Source: SVTX01 sp045588675
Lineage (GTDB): Bacteria; Bacillota; Clostridia; Oscillospirales; CAG-272
Reading direction: 5' to 3'
DNA length: 44,104 nt
NCBI GenBank assembly: GCA_045588675.1
Contig: JAZNER010000007.1
Location: forward strand, 1 to 44,104
In this document: positions 8,925 to 17,681 of the stretch, one piece after another
Layout of the letters: every line of letters starts with the position of its first letter
Numbering within the stretch: position 1 is the first letter of the stretch
Translations under genes and position numbers: made by a program
Notes under the pieces: generated by a model
Seen by the model: the letters and a program-made list of their open reading frames with translations, nothing else
Told to the model about the DNA's origin: nothing
The model's database searches: none

Positions 8925-10166
8925 ATGAGCAACATAAAAAACGAAAGCTTGTGGCAGTCAGGCAAGGATAAAATTGATTGGGTGCGCTCCTATATGCCCC
9001 TTCTCTCCTTGATAGAAGAGGATTTTTCAAAGAATAAGCCCTTTGCGGGAATGAAAATTTCAATGTCTATCCACCTTGAAGCCAAAACTGCAAATTTAGC
9101 GAAGGTTTTGCGCGCGGGAGGCGCTGAGGTAAGGGTTACAGGCTGTAATCCCCTTTCCACTCAGGACGATGTGGCGGCGGCTCTTGTTCACGAGGGCTTT
9201 GAGGTAAATGCAGTTCACGGAACAGACATCGAAGGATATACACGCGACCTTATAAATACGATTTCATTTTGCCCCGACATTTTGATTGACGACGGCGGTG
9301 ACCTTATGAGCCTTCTTCACGGAGAATACAGAGAATACGGCAAAAACCTTATCGGCGGCTGTGAGGAAACAACTACGGGAGTGCATAGACTTATGTCGCG
9401 CGAGGCTCAAGGCAAGCTTGACTACACTATGATCGATGTTAACGACGCAAATTGCAAACATTTGTTCGATAATAGATACGGTACAGGTCAGTCAACACTT
9501 GACGGAATAATGAACTCCACAAACCTTATGATTGCAGGGAAAACCTTTGTAGTAGCAGGCTACGGCTGGTGCGGCAAGGGACTTGCGATGAGAGCAAGGG
9601 GTATGGGCGCAGTCGTTGTTGTGACCGAAATCGACCCCATAAAAGCAATTGAGGCCGTTATGGACGGCTTTACCGTTATGCCTATGGACGAGGCGGCAAA
9701 AATCGGAGATATTTTCGTGACGCTTACAGGTTGCGCAGATGTAATTACCGAAAAGCACTTTAAGGTTATGAAGGACGGAGTTTTGCTTGCAAACAGCGGC
9801 CACTTTGATGTAGAAATAAACAGACCTCAGCTCGAGGCCCTTTCAGAACAAGTGTTCGATAGAAAACCCAATATAGTCGGTTATAAAATGTCCGACGGCA
9901 GAATAATCAATTTACTGGCAGAGGGCAGACTTGTAAATCTTGCGGCAGGCAACGGACATCCTGCTGAAATTATGGATATGTCATTTGCAATTCAAGCAAA
10001 ATCACTTGAATTTCTTGCAAAAAACCGTGGAAAGCTTGAAAAGAAGCTATATGCTGTTCCCACCGAGATTGACGAAGAGGTGGCTAGCTTAAAGCTTAAA
10101 ACTATGAATTTAAAAATTGATAAACTTACTGAGGAGCAGAAAGAATATCTTTCTCGTGTTGACTAA
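8925..10166 (+). CDS. ahcY: Adenosylhomocysteinase (S-adenosylhomocysteine hydrolase)
   Basis: A 413-residue enzyme that splits S-adenosylhomocysteine into homocysteine and adenosine, clearing the product of SAM-dependent methylation. Visible features are the substrate region MSIHLEAKTANLAKVL (46-61), DDGGDL (122-127), CEETTTGVHRL, the catalytic NDANCKHLFDNRYG segment (Lys178), and the NAD-binding loop GYGWCGKG (212-219). The length and the ending without the usual C-terminal Lys-Tyr tail resemble the short archaeal/Thermotoga form. Some members of that form act on S-inosylhomocysteine, so the exact nucleoside is not certain. Its stop codon overlaps the mnmG start by one base, linking it to two tRNA/rRNA modification genes, one of which (rsmG) uses SAM. 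Confidence 0.93.
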   Translation: MSNIKNESLWQSGKDKIDWVRSYMPLLSLIEEDFSKNKPFAGMKISMSIHLEAKTANLAKVLRAGGAEVRVTGCNPLSTQDDVAAALVHEGFEVNAVHGTDIEGYTRDLINTISFCPDILIDDGGDLMSLLHGEYREYGKNLIGGCEETTTGVHRLMSREAQGKLDYTMIDVNDANCKHLFDNRYGTGQSTLDGIMNSTNLMIAGKTFVVAGYGWCGKGLAMRARGMGAVVVVTEIDPIKAIEAVMDGFTVMPMDEAAKIGDIFVTLTGCADVITEKHFKVMKDGVLLANSGHFDVEINRPQLEALSEQVFDRKPNIVGYKMSDGRIINLLAEGRLVNLAAGNGHPAEIMDMSFAIQAKSLEFLAKNRGKLEKKLYAVPTEIDEEVASLKLKTMNLKIDKLTEEQKEYLSRVD

Positions 10167-12064
10167 TGGAGCTCGTAGCACAAACTATAGTTGTAGGCGC
10201 AGGACACGCGGGAGTTGAAGCGGCACTGGCAAGCGCGAGAATGGGAATTGACACTGTGCTTTTTACAATGTCACTTGACAGTATCGCAAATATGCCCTGT
10301 AATCCATCAATCGGCGGCACCGCAAAAGGACATCTTGTCTATGAGATAGATGCGCTCGGCGGAGAGATGGGACGCTCTGCCGATTTGGTTACTCTGCAAT
10401 CGAGAACTCTCAATCTCGGCAAGGGTGCGGCTGTGCACTCAAAGCGAGTTCAGGCCGACAGAAAAAAATATCAGCAAATTATGAAGTCGGTTATTGAGAA
10501 AACCGATAATTTGCGCCTTATTCAAGCTGAGGTCATTGAAATCATTACTGAGAACATCGAAACAGATAACTCTTATGCCAAAAGGGTTATCGGTGTAAAA
10601 ACCAAGCTTTGTGAGATTTGGAAATGCGATACCGTGATTATTTGCGGAGGAACATTTCTTGAAAGCCGAATTTTCGTTGGAAATGTAAATTATGCGGCAG
10701 GACCCGACGGCTTGCTTGAAGCAAACGGACTTTCAAAGTCTTTGGCAGATAACAATATCAAGCTTATGCGCTTCAAAACAGGCACACCTGCAAGAGTTAA
10801 ACGCTCATCAATAGATTTTTCAAGACTTGAAGTGCAAGAAGGAGAACCGACCTATCTTCCTTATTCTTGGAAAACGCCAATAAACTCAACAGACGACGCC
10901 GTTGAGCAAATTCCTTGCCATATCGTTTACACAAATCAGGAAACACATAGGATTATAAAGGAAAATATACATCGCTCGGCTATGTATTCAGGGCAAATTC
11001 ACGGCACAGGTCCGCGCTATTGTCCGTCAATCGAGGATAAGCTTGTCCGTTTTGCCGACAAGGAAAGACATCAGCTTTTTGTTGAGCCGCTTGGAGAAAA
11101 TACAGAAGAAATGTACATTCAAGGCTTTTCGACCTCTCTTCCAACTGATGTTCAGCTCCAGATGCTTCATTCGCTTGACGGATTTGAAAATGCCGAGATT
11201 ATGCGCTATGCGTATGCAATAGAATATGACTGCATCGACCCGACACAGCTCTATCCAACACTTGAATTTAAAGAGATTTCGGGACTTTACGGCGCAGGGC
11301 AGTTTAATGGCACCTCAGGATATGAGGAGGCGGCAGCTCAAGGCCTGATGGCAGGAATGAATTCCGCATTGAAGCTGCTTGGAAAAGAGCCGGTTATACT
11401 TGAACGCTCAGGCAGTTATATAGGCACTTTAATTGACGATTTGACTACAAAGGGCACAAATGAGCCTTACAGAATGATGACATCCCGTTCTGAATACAGA
11501 CTTTTGTTAAGACAAGATAATGCCGACGTACGCCTGACCCCAATAGGCAGACGCGCGGGACTTGTCAGCGACGAGCAATATTCCTATTTTCTATCAAAGC
11601 AAGAATTAGTTGAGAAAGAGAAGGAAAGGCTTGAAAATACTTATATATCAAAGGAAAAAGCGACCGAATTTTTGCTAAAGAACAATCAAGATGCCGCAAA
11701 ATCGGGAGTTTCGCTTGCAGATTTTATCCGCAGACCGAATTTTGATTACCAAAGTATATCCGAGCTTGACATCTCTCGTTCAAAGCTACCCGAAGACGTT
11801 ATTCTGACCGCATCAACCGATATTAAATACGCAGGCTATGTTAAGCGCCAGCTTGTCGAGGTCAATCGTTACAAAAAGCTTGAAAACAAACGACTTCCAA
11901 GCGACATAAATTACCTGTCGGTAAAGGGACTTCGAATTGAAGCGGCACAAAAGCTTGAAAAAATCAAGCCCTTGACAATCGGACAGGCATCGCGAATTAG
12001 CGGTGTAAACCCAGCCGACATATCGGTTTTGCTGATTTATCTCGGCATAAAGAAAGAGGAATAA
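10166..12064 (+). CDS. mnmG: tRNA uridine-34 carboxymethylaminomethyl synthesis enzyme MnmG
   Basis: A 632-residue FAD enzyme (GidA). With MnmE it installs the cmnm5 group on wobble U34 of several tRNAs, in the cytoplasm. The N-terminal dinucleotide fold has GAGHAGVEAA at 11-20, followed by the family signatures CNPSIGGTAKGH and GTPARVKRSSIDF, the Cys-containing RYCPSIEDK, and ETHRIIKENIHRS. The C-terminal helical region (KPLTIGQASRISGVNPADISVLLIYL) is the MnmE/tRNA-binding domain. Full length for the family. Translationally coupled to ahcY and 3 nt upstream of rsmG, the classic gidA-gidB order; its partner mnmE is about 13 kb away on the opposite strand. Confidence 0.97.
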   Translation: MELVAQTIVVGAGHAGVEAALASARMGIDTVLFTMSLDSIANMPCNPSIGGTAKGHLVYEIDALGGEMGRSADLVTLQSRTLNLGKGAAVHSKRVQADRKKYQQIMKSVIEKTDNLRLIQAEVIEIITENIETDNSYAKRVIGVKTKLCEIWKCDTVIICGGTFLESRIFVGNVNYAAGPDGLLEANGLSKSLADNNIKLMRFKTGTPARVKRSSIDFSRLEVQEGEPTYLPYSWKTPINSTDDAVEQIPCHIVYTNQETHRIIKENIHRSAMYSGQIHGTGPRYCPSIEDKLVRFADKERHQLFVEPLGENTEEMYIQGFSTSLPTDVQLQMLHSLDGFENAEIMRYAYAIEYDCIDPTQLYPTLEFKEISGLYGAGQFNGTSGYEEAAAQGLMAGMNSALKLLGKEPVILERSGSYIGTLIDDLTTKGTNEPYRMMTSRSEYRLLLRQDNADVRLTPIGRRAGLVSDEQYSYFLSKQELVEKEKERLENTYISKEKATEFLLKNNQDAAKSGVSLADFIRRPNFDYQSISELDISRSKLPEDVILTASTDIKYAGYVKRQLVEVNRYKKLENKRLPSDINYLSVKGLRIEAAQKLEKIKPLTIGQASRISGVNPADISVLLIYLGIKKEE

Positions 12065-12067
12065 GCA

Positions 12068-12793
12068 ATGAATATATCTGAATTTACGACCTTTCTTGCA
12101 AAAACCTTTAATGATAATCACCTTGGAGATTGTATTACACAAGAAAAGGCAGAAAAGCTATATCAGCTCTCAAGCCTTTTAATATCGACTAACAAGGAGT
12201 ACAACTTAACAGCGATTACAGACGAGGAAAGCATCATTTTGAAGCATTTTGCTGACTCTGCCACCATTTCAAAATATATACCGCTAAATTCTACTGTTAT
12301 TGATGTCGGTTGCGGCGCGGGATTTCCCTCTTTGCCGCTTGCTATAATAAGAAGCGATCTTCAAATCACTTCAATTGACAGCACAGGCAAAAAAATCAAC
12401 TTTGTCAACAGAGTAGCAAATGAGCTCGCACTTAATAATATTGAAGGAATTTGCACTCGCGCAGAGGATTTCGCGAAAGAAAACCGTGAAAGCTTTGATA
12501 TCTGCACAAGCAGAGCTGTGGCTTCTCTTGAAATACTCGACGAGCTGTGCTTGCCCTTCGTCAAAAAGAACGGCAAATTTATAGCAATGAAATCTTCAAA
12601 AGGTGCGGAAGAGTTTTCAAAGGCATCCAACGGTATAACTAAATTAGGCGGGAAGTTAGAAAACGTTGAGAAAATAACCTTATCATCAGAAGACGCCTCT
12701 ATTGAACGAGAACTCTATATAATAAGAAAAATAACCAACACCCCTTTACAATATCCAAGAAATTATTCCCAAATCACTAAAAAACCGCTATAA
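12068..12793 (+). CDS. rsmG: 16S rRNA (guanine-527-N7)-methyltransferase RsmG
   Basis: A 241-residue SAM-dependent methyltransferase (GidB) that makes m7G527 in 16S rRNA. The SAM-binding motif DVGCGAGFP lies at 79-87, preceded by the family segment NKEYNLTAITDEESIILKHF. SIDSTGKKINFVNRVANEL and CTSRAVASLEIL follow in the expected order. It starts 3 nt after mnmG and is followed directly by a strong terminator, so it is the last gene of the ahcY-mnmG-rsmG unit. Confidence 0.96.
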   Translation: MNISEFTTFLAKTFNDNHLGDCITQEKAEKLYQLSSLLISTNKEYNLTAITDEESIILKHFADSATISKYIPLNSTVIDVGCGAGFPSLPLAIIRSDLQITSIDSTGKKINFVNRVANELALNNIEGICTRAEDFAKENRESFDICTSRAVASLEILDELCLPFVKKNGKFIAMKSSKGAEEFSKASNGITKLGGKLENVEKITLSSEDASIERELYIIRKITNTPLQYPRNYSQITKKPL

Positions 12794-12800
12794 ACAACAT

Positions 12801-12830
12801 AACCCCGAGCTTAATTGCTCGGGGTTTTAT
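12801..12830 (+). terminator. Rho-independent terminator after rsmG
   Basis: Ten-bp GC-rich stem AACCCCGAGC/GCTCGGGGTT with a 6-nt loop and a T run. It begins 8 nt after the rsmG stop codon and separates the ahcY-mnmG-rsmG unit from the parS/parAB region. Confidence 0.92.
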
Positions 12831-12886
12831 TAAATACAAATAAATGGTTTGACATTGTTAGTCAATAATGCCAGCCGTCGTGCGAC

Positions 12887-12902
12887 CGTTTCACGTGAAA
12901 CA
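12887..12902. promoter_or_regulatory. parS site 1 (15/16)
   Basis: CGTTTCACGTGAAACA; differs from the 16-bp consensus TGTTTCACGTGAAACA only at the outermost base. ParB should load here and slide outward in its CTP-bound clamp state. Confidence 0.9.
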
Positions 12903-12921
12903 CACACTCGTTCACACTGCC

Positions 12922-12937
12922 TGTTTCACGTGAAACA
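12922..12937. promoter_or_regulatory. parS site 2 (16/16)
   Basis: Exact match to the ParB nucleation palindrome TGTTTCACGTGAAACA. Confidence 0.95.
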
Positions 12938-13086
12938 TTTTCCCTCCCGCACCCAATTGGTTCGCGTGGAACACCGCGCGCCAAAACACGTTTCATACGG
13001 AACACAGCGTGCCGAAACCCGCTTCATATGGAACACTACACGCTCCAAATCTGTTTTACGCAAAAAATTTTCACTCCTTCGCCGCC

Positions 13087-13102
13087 TGTTTCACGTGAAA
13101 CA
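13087..13102. promoter_or_regulatory. parS site 3 (16/16)
   Basis: Exact match to TGTTTCACGTGAAACA. It is the site nearest to parA, about 64 bp upstream of the parA promoter -35. Confidence 0.95.
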
Positions 13103-13165
13103 GAGGCTTTTTCTATCAGATTGTTGAAATTTCAGAAAAAATTTGAAAAATCTTAAAAATACCTA

Positions 13166-13194
13166 TTGAAAAATCGAAACAAATATGATACAAT
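13166..13194 (+). promoter_or_regulatory. Sigma-A promoter for parAB
   Basis: TTGAAA (13166-13171), a 17-bp spacer and TACAAT (13189-13194), with an extended -10 TG. It lies just downstream of the parS array, so ParB spreading from the array could repress its own operon. Confidence 0.75.
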
Positions 13195-13232
13195 TATATT
13201 ATAATATTATAAAATGAAAGGAATTCTACAAA

Positions 13233-13994
13233 TTGGCAAAAATTATATCTTTTTCAAACCAAAAAGGTGGCGTAGGTAAGACAACCTCTGCTGTAAACAT
13301 TGCCGCTTCGTTAGGTATTCTCGGTCACAAGGTTTTGATTATTGACCTCGACCCACAAGGAAACGCCACAAGTGGCGTCGGAATATCCAAAAAGTCCTTG
13401 AAATATTCAATCAATGATGTTCTTACAGGCGAATGCTTGGCCGCTGATGCAATTTTAGATACAGAGTATGACAATCTCAAGATTATTCCTGCAAACATCA
13501 CTTTGGCAGCAGCAGAGTACAATCTTTACAGCGAAGGCAGTTCAGAGAGCGTTATGAAAAATGCGTTAGCACCGATTAAGGATAATTTTGACTACATAAT
13601 CATCGACTGCCCGCCTTCCCTTAGTATGCTCACTGTAAACGCTATGGTGGCAAGTGACGGCGTAATCATTCCTATGCAGTGTGAGTTTTATGCACTTGAA
13701 GGTCTTTCACAGTTAACCGTCACAATCAATCGCATTAAGGCCAATTACAATCCGTCACTCAATATCACCGGAATATTGATTACCATGTATAATTCAAGGC
13801 TTTTGCTATCTCTTCAGGTAATTAACGAATTGAAAAAGCATTATTCGGACAAGCTTTTCTCAACTAATATTTCTCGCGGAGTTAAGGTTTCAGAGGCTCC
13901 CGGATTTGGTATGCCCGTTTACTATCACGACAAAAAGTGTAAGGGTGCGAATGAATATTTGGCAGTTGCAAAAGAGCTTGCAACAAGAATTTAA
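13233..13994 (+). CDS. parA: Chromosome partitioning ATPase ParA (Soj)
   Basis: A 253-residue deviant-Walker ATPase that binds DNA non-specifically as an ATP dimer and works with ParB-parS in chromosome segregation. The P-loop KGGVGKTT is at 11-18, followed by IIDLDPQGNATSG and IIDCPPSLSMLTVNAM. The start is a TTG codon, placed by the GAAAGGA ribosome binding site about 10 nt upstream and by the family N-terminus AKIISFSNQKGG. The length is the usual chromosomal Soj size. parB follows after 18 nt. Confidence 0.96.
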   Translation: MAKIISFSNQKGGVGKTTSAVNIAASLGILGHKVLIIDLDPQGNATSGVGISKKSLKYSINDVLTGECLAADAILDTEYDNLKIIPANITLAAAEYNLYSEGSSESVMKNALAPIKDNFDYIIIDCPPSLSMLTVNAMVASDGVIIPMQCEFYALEGLSQLTVTINRIKANYNPSLNITGILITMYNSRLLLSLQVINELKKHYSDKLFSTNISRGVKVSEAPGFGMPVYYHDKKCKGANEYLAVAKELATRI

Positions 13995-14012
13995 TAAGGA
14001 GAGTAACTAATT

Positions 14013-14900
14013 ATGGCAAGAAATGCACTTGGACGCGATTTTTTCTCTATACTTGACGACAATATATACGAAGAAAAGAAGGATTCTGTTACGACCTTAA
14101 AAATCAATACTATTGAGCCGCGCGCAGACCAGCCCCGAAAGGATTTTGACGATGAAAGCATACAGCTTTTAGCAGATTCAATATCAATTCACGGTGTTCT
14201 TCAACCAATCATCGTTAGAGAAAACGCTCAATTCCCTGGCACATACGAGATTATTGCAGGTGAGCGCCGTTGGAGAGCCGCAAAAATGGCAGGACTTTCC
14301 GACATTCCTGTTGTTTTGGTCGATGCAGATGATCTGAAAATAGCTCAAATCTCATTAGTTGAAAATATACAGAGAGAAAACCTCAATCCCGTTGAAGAAG
14401 CTTTTGCTTATCAAGCTTTAATCGAAAGATTTAATTTGACACAGGAGCAATTATCGCGCGAGGTAGGCAAATCGCGTTCCGCGATTGCAAATATGCTTCG
14501 TTTGATTGATTTGCCTGACGAGGTATTAGCTTTATTAAAGGAAGGAAAGCTTTCAAACGGACACGCCAGAGCAATTCTCGGTCTTGACGACGACGACAAA
14601 ATGATTTTGCTTGCAGAAAAGACGGTAGAGAAAGACTTATCTGTACGCGAGGTTGAGAAAATAGTTCGCCGCATGTTAGCCGAAGAGGATGTTCAAGAGC
14701 TCAAAACAACAGGCGACCAGAATGCACAGCGCAGAGTTTATATGCGAGAACTAGAAAAGAGAGCAATGGACACGCTCGGCAGACGAGTAAAAATCAATCA
14801 GACAACAAAGAAAAAGACCGTTGAGCTTACATTTGACAATGATTCAGACCTTGAAGAGCTCTTAACTCTTATTTGCGGAAAAAATTTCTTTATTGTTTAA
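14013..14900 (+). CDS. parB: Chromosome partitioning protein ParB (Spo0J)
   Basis: A 295-residue parS-binding CTPase clamp. The CTP-binding/catalytic motif GERRWR is at 83-88, LVENIQREN with the conserved ENxxR is around 116-123, the helix-turn-helix that reads parS is about 143-165, and the C-terminal dimerisation domain follows a short linker. The array 1 kb upstream supplies its binding sites, which supports a chromosomal rather than plasmid role. Confidence 0.96.
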   Translation: MARNALGRDFFSILDDNIYEEKKDSVTTLKINTIEPRADQPRKDFDDESIQLLADSISIHGVLQPIIVRENAQFPGTYEIIAGERRWRAAKMAGLSDIPVVLVDADDLKIAQISLVENIQRENLNPVEEAFAYQALIERFNLTQEQLSREVGKSRSAIANMLRLIDLPDEVLALLKEGKLSNGHARAILGLDDDDKMILLAEKTVEKDLSVREVEKIVRRMLAEEDVQELKTTGDQNAQRRVYMRELEKRAMDTLGRRVKINQTTKKKTVELTFDNDSDLEELLTLICGKNFFIV

Positions 14901-14952
14901 TCACAAACCAAACAGCAAATAATTACCACAAACAATCGAAAGGATACTTTTT

Positions 14953-16233
14953 ATGTTAGACATAAATTATATAAAAGAAAATCCCGCCGAGGTCGTTGAA
15001 AGACTTGCGGCAAAAGGAAAGGACGCGCAAGAAGATATAAATAAAATTCTTGAGCTCGATGCAAAAAGACGCACTTTGATAACAGAAACGGAGAGCTTTA
15101 AGGCAGAGCAAAATAAGCTTACAAAGATGATTCCCCAATATAAAAAGGAAGGCAAAGACCCCTCTGAAATCTTTACAAAATCAAAAGAGTTGTCTGCAAA
15201 AGCTAAAGAAAACGACGAAATACTCAAATCTGTTGAGCTTGAGCTTTCTTCGTGGATGCTTGGGCTTCCCAACCTTCCCGACCGCGACCTTTTGCCCGGC
15301 GGCAAGGAAAATAATGAGCCCTTGCGCTACTTCTCTGAGCCCAAGAAATTTGATTTCGAGCCAAAGAACCATGTAGATTTGTGCACCGACTTAGGTCTTG
15401 TTGACTACGAAAGAGGCACAAAGCTTGCAGGCTCGGGCTTCTGGATGTATCGCGGTATGGGTGCGCGTCTTGAATGGGCTCTGCTCAATTACTTTATCGA
15501 CACACATATTGCCGACGGATACGAATATATCCTTCCCCCTCATATGCTTGAATATGAATGTGGCTTGACAGCCGGTCAGTTCCCTAAGTTTGCAGATGAA
15601 GTATATAAGATTGAAAATCCAACAGATAATAGAGTTCACTATATGTTGCCCACCGCAGAGGCTGCTTTGGCATCAATTTACAGAAACGAAATCCTTACCG
15701 AAGCAGATTTGCCAAAGAAAATGATAAGCTATACCCCTTGCTTCCGCCGCGAAGCAGGCTCATATCGCTCAGATGAGCGCGGAATGGTGCGCGGACATCA
15801 GTTCAACAAGGTTGAAATGTTCCAATACACCTTGCCCGAAAAGAGTGACGAGGCGTTTGACGAGCTTGTTACAAAAGCAGAAAACCTTGTAAAAGGTCTT
15901 GGCTTCCATTTCAGAACCGTCAAGCTCGCGGCAGGTGACTGCTCGGCTTCTATGGCAAGAACCTATGATATCGAAATCAACATTCCTTCTATGAATGGAT
16001 ATAAGGAAATCAGCTCGGTTTCCAACGCCCGCGACTATCAGGCAAGGCGCGGAATGATGAGAGTAAGACGCGCAAACGGCAAGATTGAGTATATGCACAC
16101 TCTTAACGGCTCGGGGCTTGCAACCTCTCGTGTTTTGCCCGCACTCGTTGAGCAAAACCAAAATGCTGACGGCAGCGTAACTGTTCCTGAGGTGCTTCGC
16201 AAATACATCGGAACAGATATCCTTAAAAAATAA
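14953..16233 (+). CDS. serS: Seryl-tRNA synthetase
   Basis: A 426-residue class II aminoacyl-tRNA synthetase that charges tRNA-Ser. The N-terminal 100 residues form the antiparallel coiled coil that contacts the long variable arm. Motif 2 is visible in CFRREAGSYRSDERGMVRGH, and motif 3 in the C-terminal part together with the family element ISSVSNARDYQARR. The start is set by an upstream GAAAGGA. No T-box leader is seen in the 52-bp gap after parB, so it probably shares the parAB transcript. Confidence 0.96.
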   Translation: MLDINYIKENPAEVVERLAAKGKDAQEDINKILELDAKRRTLITETESFKAEQNKLTKMIPQYKKEGKDPSEIFTKSKELSAKAKENDEILKSVELELSSWMLGLPNLPDRDLLPGGKENNEPLRYFSEPKKFDFEPKNHVDLCTDLGLVDYERGTKLAGSGFWMYRGMGARLEWALLNYFIDTHIADGYEYILPPHMLEYECGLTAGQFPKFADEVYKIENPTDNRVHYMLPTAEAALASIYRNEILTEADLPKKMISYTPCFRREAGSYRSDERGMVRGHQFNKVEMFQYTLPEKSDEAFDELVTKAENLVKGLGFHFRTVKLAAGDCSASMARTYDIEINIPSMNGYKEISSVSNARDYQARRGMMRVRRANGKIEYMHTLNGSGLATSRVLPALVEQNQNADGSVTVPEVLRKYIGTDILKK

Positions 16234-16267
16234 TATAATATAACAGAGCCAAAAGGAGATTTGCTTA

Positions 16268-16909
16268 GTGGAAAAAAGCTTATTTGTTGAGCTGTGGGAA
16301 TATTTCACCGATAAATATTTCACGGTTGACCTCCCTTATCTTGAGAATTTTTCTTTGGGTTCAGGCTCGCTTATTTCGCTCGGCGGAGTAATTATCGGAA
16401 TAGCTATAGGCATTGTAATAGCCTCAATATGCACCGTCTATAATAAGCGTTACATCGGTGATTTTGTCAGAAAGCTGATTTATGAGGAATGCTTTGACGC
16501 AAGCTCCGCAAAAACGCTCTATGAGCTTGGATATTTGAAAAGTCCAGGTATCAGAGGGGTAATCAAGAGCGGCGGAAGCCTTTCAAGATGGGTTCGATGC
16601 GTTGAAGAGGATGATTTTCTGGCAGAGCTTGAAAAAAGCAGGCAAACCTTTGAGGAAGAGCACAAGGATGATATAAAAAAGCCTAAATTCAAAGAGATTG
16701 AATTTAAGAGAGATTTAAATTCAATGCATTTCTATCTTCCTCGCGACAAAAAATACGCCGCGGAAATCAAATTTGACGACAAGGGCTCAAGCTGGGGAGC
16801 TGTAATACTTGTAATTATCGGTGCAATTCTGTTTGCAGCCTTTATATGCTATATGCTACCCGACATTTTGAAGCTTATAGATAACTTTATAAGCGTAATG
16901 AAGAAATAA
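16268..16909 (+). CDS. Unknown two-helix membrane protein
   Basis: A 213-residue protein I do not recognise. It starts with GTG, supported by AAAAGGAG 8-9 nt upstream. A short amphipathic N-terminus (ELWEYFTDKYF) precedes a Gly/Ile-rich transmembrane helix at about 34-57. A charged middle region follows, with LIYEECFDASSAKTLYELGY and a Lys/Asp-rich stretch near 120-145, and a second helix lies at about 176-197. Both helices are predicted to place the central domain on one side of the membrane. It lies 34 nt after serS and ends at a strong terminator, so it is probably the last gene of the parAB-serS unit. No catalytic motif is visible. Confidence 0.75.
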   Translation: MEKSLFVELWEYFTDKYFTVDLPYLENFSLGSGSLISLGGVIIGIAIGIVIASICTVYNKRYIGDFVRKLIYEECFDASSAKTLYELGYLKSPGIRGVIKSGGSLSRWVRCVEEDDFLAELEKSRQTFEEEHKDDIKKPKFKEIEFKRDLNSMHFYLPRDKKYAAEIKFDDKGSSWGAVILVIIGAILFAAFICYMLPDILKLIDNFISVMKK

Positions 16910-16936
16910 TTTTAATATATTAAAAAAACAAGAAAT

Positions 16937-16975
16937 AAAAAATGCGTGAGTTTAAAGCTTCACGCATTTTTTATT
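16937..16975 (+). terminator. Rho-independent terminator after the serS-downstream membrane protein
   Basis: Stem 16937-16949 against 16960-16972 (core ATGCGTGA/TCACGCAT) with a 10-nt loop and a T run. It is placed between the unknown membrane protein and the amidotransferase-like gene. Confidence 0.88.
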
Positions 16976-16994
16976 TGCATTTTTGGAGGTTTTT

Positions 16995-17681
16995 ATGTTA
17001 ATCAGGCCTAAAATCGCATTGTCGGTATCATTTGACGAAAAAAGACAGCTTTCTGTCAACGAGGACTATCTGAACGCAATTTACTTATCGGGCGGTCTTG
17101 GCGTGGTCGTTACATATACAACCAACGACACTCGATTAAAAGAATATGCAGAATATTTTGACGGATTTTTGTTCTGCGGTGGAGGGGATATTGCTCCCGA
17201 ATATTACAATCAGGCTTCAAGCACAGGCAAAGAGAACATTTGTTCTCGACGCGACGAGTTTGAAAAGAAATTGTTTGATACGGTTTACCCACTCGGCAAG
17301 TCGATTTTGGGGATTTGTCGAGGAGAGCAGGTAATTAATGTTTTTTTAGGCGGGGATTTGCACCAGCATATAGAAAACCATATGCAGAGCGAGGGAAGAG
17401 AAGTCACACGGCAAAAGCTGCGAGTGGTCGATGGCGGATTTTTGTCAGAGATTGTCGGAGAAAAGGAGATTTTCACAAACTCTTTTCATCATCAGGCGGT
17501 AAACAAGCTTGGCAACGGACTTGTTGCAGATGCTTATTCTGCAGACGGATATATTGAGGCCATTCACTCAATCGAGCATAAATTTTGCCTCGGAGTACAA
17601 TGGCACCCCGAGGCTTATTACAAGCAAAACTACACAGCATCTGCGATTTTTGACAGCTTTATCAGCTCTTGTATAAGTTGA
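16995..17681 (+). CDS. Gamma-glutamyl-gamma-aminobutyrate hydrolase family protein (peptidase C26)
   Basis: A 228-residue class I glutamine-amidotransferase-fold hydrolase. The nucleophile elbow is LGICRGEQ with Cys108, and the His/Glu pair is in GVQWHPE (His204, Glu206), forming the expected triad. An oxyanion region FCGGGDIAPEYY precedes it. Relatives (PuuD-like) cleave gamma-glutamyl amides, and the natural substrate here is unknown. ATG at 16995 is preferred because TTTTGGAGG lies 5 nt upstream; an upstream TTG at 16983 would overlap this ribosome binding site. It has no polyamine genes next to it. Confidence 0.88.
   Translation: MLIRPKIALSVSFDEKRQLSVNEDYLNAIYLSGGLGVVVTYTTNDTRLKEYAEYFDGFLFCGGGDIAPEYYNQASSTGKENICSRRDEFEKKLFDTVYPLGKSILGICRGEQVINVFLGGDLHQHIENHMQSEGREVTRQKLRVVDGGFLSEIVGEKEIFTNSFHHQAVNKLGNGLVADAYSADGYIEAIHSIEHKFCLGVQWHPEAYYKQNYTASAIFDSFISSCIS

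Larger units (their letters stand above)
12887..13102. repeat. Array of seven parS-like palindromes upstream of parA
   Basis: Three sites contain the complete GTTTCACGTGAAAC core of the ParB target: 12887-12902, 12922-12937 and 13087-13102. Between them are four diverged versions of the 16-bp consensus at 12958-12973 (13/16), 12989-13004 (11/16), 13020-13035 (11/16) and 13052-13067 (12/16). Start-to-start distances are 35, 36, 31, 31, 32 and 35 bp, close to three helical turns. The spacers after the diverged copies are also alike (CGCGCGCCAAAAC, AGCGTGCCGAAAC, TACACGCTCCAAA), so a unit of about 31 bp has been duplicated. The array fills most of the 439-bp gap between rsmG and parA. Confidence 0.88.

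Noticed and set aside
12887..13102. CRISPR-like array
   Set aside because: Spacing near 31-36 bp suggested it, but the repeats are palindromic parS cores, spacers are similar to each other and no cas genes are near.
12849..13127. A 92-codon open frame across the parS array
   Set aside because: It consists of translated parS repeats (repeated His/Arg/Ser-rich pieces), has no ribosome binding site and matches no family; the DNA is explained by ParB sites.
14901..14952. T-box riboswitch before serS, or before lysS at 20448-20496
   Set aside because: Both leaders are too short (about 50 nt) and contain no T-box-like sequence or terminator.
16983..16994. Upstream TTG start for the peptidase C26-like gene
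   Set aside because: It lies inside the ribosome binding site that serves the ATG at 16995.
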